From contig NZ_JAUSYN010000002.1 of assembly GCF_030816915.1 (NCBI RefSeq), positions 248,001 through 312,000 on the forward strand: a stretch of 64,000 nucleotides of DNA. Direction: 5' to 3'. The notes below the pieces were generated by a model. That model was not told the origin of the DNA. It did no database searches and saw nothing but the letters and a program-made list of their open reading frames with translations. Below are positions 61,523 through 64,000 of this stretch, piece after piece (the stretch's first letter is position 1; every line of letters begins with the position of its first letter). Both the position numbers and the translations under genes were made by a program. Source of the stretch: Streptomyces sp. B3I8 (GTDB taxonomy: Bacteria > Actinomycetota > Actinomycetes > Streptomycetales > Streptomycetaceae).

Positions 61523-62414
61523 TCCGAACCGGACGGAACGCGGGCACGCGGCGGGACGGCACCCCCGGTCCTGGTCCGGCCGGGCGCGGGTGCCGTCCAC
61601 GATCCGTGGCCGGTCCGCGGCATCGGCCGGCAGGACCACCGGCCCGAGCCCGCATCGTCACGTCGGTACAGCAGCGAACCGCCACGGCCAGGACCCTCGG
61701 ACGGCCGCGGCGCCCACGGCCGCCCGTGCGGCCCGCCGTTCCCGCCGCGCGCCCGCTCGGCCCTCGACACGCCGGCCACACACCGGAGATGTCCTGTCAC
61801 GGCCTTGCGGCCGATGGCCCCGGTCGTCCCCTGCACGAGGACGTCCTGCCCGGCCCGCACCGAGACAGCGCCGGCCTGCCGGCCTTCGGTCCGGGCCGAC
61901 CCGACCGGCGACGGGCCCCGCCGGTCCCTCGGACCACCGCTCCGCGTCACCGCCCTGGTCCGAGCGCGATCGGCAGACCGACGGCCATGACCGCGCAGGC
62001 AGACAGCGGCGGCGAACTCGCCTCTGCTCCGCCGAGGTCGGCGCAGAGGCCGCACGACTTCCCCGGCCGTGGGACCGAGGCCGTCCCTCGCGAAGCGCGC
62101 CTGGATCGAAGTGCGAAGCGGGGCCGGGGAAGTGTGTCCCACTCGGTGCGGATCAGCCCTGCCGTTCGGGGCGGCGCGCTATCGTAAGCGTTCGGTCGGT
62201 GGGTCCGAAGAGTGGGACGGGCGGTCCACACCTCCCCCGGCCGGGTCACGCGCTCCCGGGCGGCCGGGTCGTCGAACGGTCGTGGCCGTGTGCCATGCCG
62301 CAGCCTCGGCCGACCCGCCCCTCGCGCCGGTCGGTCCCTTCCGGTCCCGGCATGCCGTGCGTCCACGGGCATCCTGCCGCACGCCATGACCAACGACCAC
62401 AGGAAGGTCCTCCC
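61523..62414. other. 892-bp region without a recognised gene
   Basis: No frame has a convincing RBS plus protein pattern. A minus-strand stretch near 61810-61870 reads GQDVLVQGTTGAIGRKAV, which resembles a zinc-dehydrogenase cofactor loop and may be a small remnant. The promoter of the MFS gene lies at the right end. Confidence 0.4.
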
Positions 62415-63716
62415 GTGCACCCGTCCGCCCCCGAGGAGACCGTCGCTCCCGCGCCCCGACCGGCCGACCGCTCCCACGCCCTGTCCTGGACACCCGACCT
62501 GCTGCGCGACACCGCCTTCCGCCGTTACTGGACCGCCCAGACCGTGTCGTACCTCGGCGACCAGGTGTCCGCCCTCACCCTCCCCCTCATCGCCGTCACC
62601 GTGGTGCACGCGGGCGCGGTGCAGATGGGCTGTCTCAGCGCCGCGGCCTGGCTGCCGCACCTGCTGTTCGGGCCGTACGCCGGGCTGTGGGCGGACCGCC
62701 GCAGCCACCGGCGCCGTGTCATGATCGCCGCCGATCTGGGCCGCTTCACGCTGCTGCTCGGCCTGGCCCTCTTCTACGCCTTCGGCACGCTGACGTTCAC
62801 CGTCCTGTTCGCGATGGCCTTCGGCGTCGGGCTGCTGTCGGTCCTCTTCGAGGTGTGCAACCCCCCGCTCTTCAAAGCCCTGGTGCCGCCCGAGCACTAT
62901 GTGTCCGGCAACTCGCTGAGCAGCGGCAGCCGAGCCATGGCGAAGATCGTCGGCCCGAGCGCCGGCGGTTTCCTGGTGCAGCTGCTCTCCGCGCCTGCCG
63001 CCCTGCTGGTGGACGCGGTGTCGTACCTCGTCTCGGCCGTGCAGCTGGCGCGGATCGCCCCGCAGGAGGCACCACCCTCGACGGAGCGTGCCCGGTTGCG
63101 GACGGCCTGCCGGTTCATCGTCCGCTCCCGGACCCTCCGGGCGGCACTGGCCGCCACCGCCACGGTCAACTTCTTCTGCTTCGTGACCACCACCCTCTTC
63201 GTGCTGTACGCCACTACCTCGCTCGGTCTCGGCGCGGGCCTGTTGGGCACGGTGCTGGGCGCCGGGGCCGTCGGCGCGGTGGTGGGCGCCGTTTCGGCGA
63301 CTCCGCTGACCCGAGGCCTGGGAGTGGGCCGGACCTTCCTGCTCGGCTGCCTGGCGTCCACCGCTCCGCTGCTGCTGATTCCGGCGGCCCACGGGGCCAA
63401 ACGCACGATGCTGCTGATGCTGGTCGGCGCCCAGTTCGGCTCGGCCATGGGTGTCATCTGGATCGACATCACCGCCGCGACCCTGCTGACCTCGCACGTC
63501 CCGGACGCCATGCGCTCCAGCGTGTTCGGCGCCTACCAGGGCGTGAACCTCGGCATGCGGCCGCTCGCCGCCCTGCTCGCCGGTGCCGCCGCCGGGCCGC
63601 TCGGGCTGCGGACGACGCTGTGGATCGCCACGGCCGGGGCCCTCACCGCCTGTCTGTGGATCCTGCCCTCACCGCTGTCCCGCAGGACCCCGCCCGACGC
63701 CGTCCATGAGTCCTGA
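62415..63716 (+). CDS. MFS transporter of the enterobactin-exporter-like type
   Basis: 433 residues from GTG 62415 (RBS AGGAAGG). Typical MFS_3 features: LRDTAFRRYWTAQTVSYLGD, QVSALTLPLIAVTVVHAGAV, motif-A-like GPYAGLWADRRSHRRRVMIA and FEVCNPPLFKALVPPEHYVS. About twelve helices. It is the second exporter in the cluster, beyond the 0.9-kb gap, and is a candidate for secretion of the peptide product or a siderophore-like molecule. Its end is 284 bp before the window edge. Confidence 0.88.
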   Translation: MHPSAPEETVAPAPRPADRSHALSWTPDLLRDTAFRRYWTAQTVSYLGDQVSALTLPLIAVTVVHAGAVQMGCLSAAAWLPHLLFGPYAGLWADRRSHRRRVMIAADLGRFTLLLGLALFYAFGTLTFTVLFAMAFGVGLLSVLFEVCNPPLFKALVPPEHYVSGNSLSSGSRAMAKIVGPSAGGFLVQLLSAPAALLVDAVSYLVSAVQLARIAPQEAPPSTERARLRTACRFIVRSRTLRAALAATATVNFFCFVTTTLFVLYATTSLGLGAGLLGTVLGAGAVGAVVGAVSATPLTRGLGVGRTFLLGCLASTAPLLLIPAAHGAKRTMLLMLVGAQFGSAMGVIWIDITAATLLTSHVPDAMRSSVFGAYQGVNLGMRPLAALLAGAAAGPLGLRTTLWIATAGALTACLWILPSPLSRRTPPDAVHES

Positions 63717-64000
63717 GCGGCACAACCGGCAGCGAAAAGTGCCGCCGAGGCTGCCTGTGACAGTGCCGTTCCGGCCGTCGCAGGGCGGTTAGCGTGGCTG
63801 TACCGATCGATGATCGCCGTCGCACGTACCGCGCACGCAGCTCGTACGCACCCCGTTTCCCGGACGTCCGCCCGCGTCTGCCCACAACCGTCGAAGCAGG
63901 GCGACCGGGACGGCGGACGCACTTCGGCAGACTCCCGGGCCGGCCGAAGTCGCCCCCGTCCCCCGGTCCTCGCCCGTCCGTCACCGCCCCTCATGGAGAC
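63717..64000. other. Right-edge stretch with nothing recognised
   Basis: Only short Arg/Pro-rich frames were seen on either strand. The cluster may continue beyond the window. Confidence 0.4.

Noticed and set aside
61810..61870. GQDVLVQGTTGAIGRKAV on the minus strand, like a quinone-reductase cofactor loop
   Set aside because: Too short, no flanking homology; may be chance or a tiny remnant, so not annotated as a gene.
60693..62414. Plus-strand open frame upstream of and in phase with the last MFS gene
   Set aside because: It overlaps the C-T-C gene in another frame and has no family pattern; the MFS gene has its own RBS and GTG at 62415.
1..64000. tRNA, rRNA, riboswitch and CRISPR signatures
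   Set aside because: None was seen on reading both strands; a tRNAscan-SE and Rfam scan would settle it.

Overview
The window is very GC-rich, with the codon use and gene content of a Streptomyces chromosome. Actinobacterial markers include mycothiol- and F420-linked enzymes, two ECF41-type sigma factors, a holin-X-like membrane protein, an actinobacterial-type qcrB fragment, and TTA (bldA) codons in a putative biosynthetic cluster. The number of broken genes, an insertion sequence and a gene graveyard near 31-34 kb suggest an accessory, possibly chromosome-arm, region (inference). No tRNA, rRNA or CRISPR array was seen.

1-5.5 kb: envelope/stress proteins on the minus strand (DUF3618, holin-like, Gly/Tyr-rich protein), an MFS transporter fused to a universal-stress domain with a frameshifted MarR gene in front, and a phytanoyl-CoA dioxygenase-like gene divergent from a LacI regulator across a clear operator. 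6.9-19.6 kb: a run of regulator plus oxidoreductase modules (TetR-SDR, HxlR-SDR, AraC with SDR and ABM monooxygenase, XRE-SDR), an F420/NADP oxidoreductase gene split by an 884-bp IS5-like element, two alpha/beta hydrolases, and a P450 gene with one in-frame TAA. The AraC gene is flanked by two 70-bp near-identical promoter segments in inverted orientation.

19.7-31.4 kb: two ECF41-like sigma factors with nearby reductases/epimerase, a secreted lipase-like hydrolase, a cupin, a MOSC-FNR-ferredoxin fusion, a VOC protein, and an exporter-like membrane protein divergent from a TetR. 31.6-40.3 kb: fragments of qcrB, sdhA, an SDR, a DsbA-like protein and a histidine kinase surround intact genes for DUF5134, a new 50-aa His/Gly-rich peptide, the transhydrogenase pntBA, and a mycothiol-type/F420-type fusion protein.

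40.5-63.7 kb: a probable non-ribosomal peptide cluster that does not match any pathway I can name. It has a LuxR-type regulator, a capreomycidine-synthase-like PLP enzyme, an A-T didomain with an acidic pocket, a lone C domain, a T-C-A protein whose A domain is gutted, a half-C-T protein, a nucleoside-deoxyribosyltransferase-like protein, a DUF62 (SAM-cleaving, fluorinase-fold) protein, an asparagine-synthetase-like ligase lacking the glutaminase cysteine, a lone A domain, a C-T-C protein and two MFS exporters. Several genes overlap by ATGA, and TTA codons occur in the regulator, the PLP enzyme and an NRPS gene. The likely logic (inference) is that free-standing A domains load carrier domains in trans, the PLP enzyme supplies a guanidino-type amino acid, the Cys-less ligase makes an amide or ring, and the DUF62/deoxyribosyltransferase pair adds or recycles a nucleoside-derived piece.
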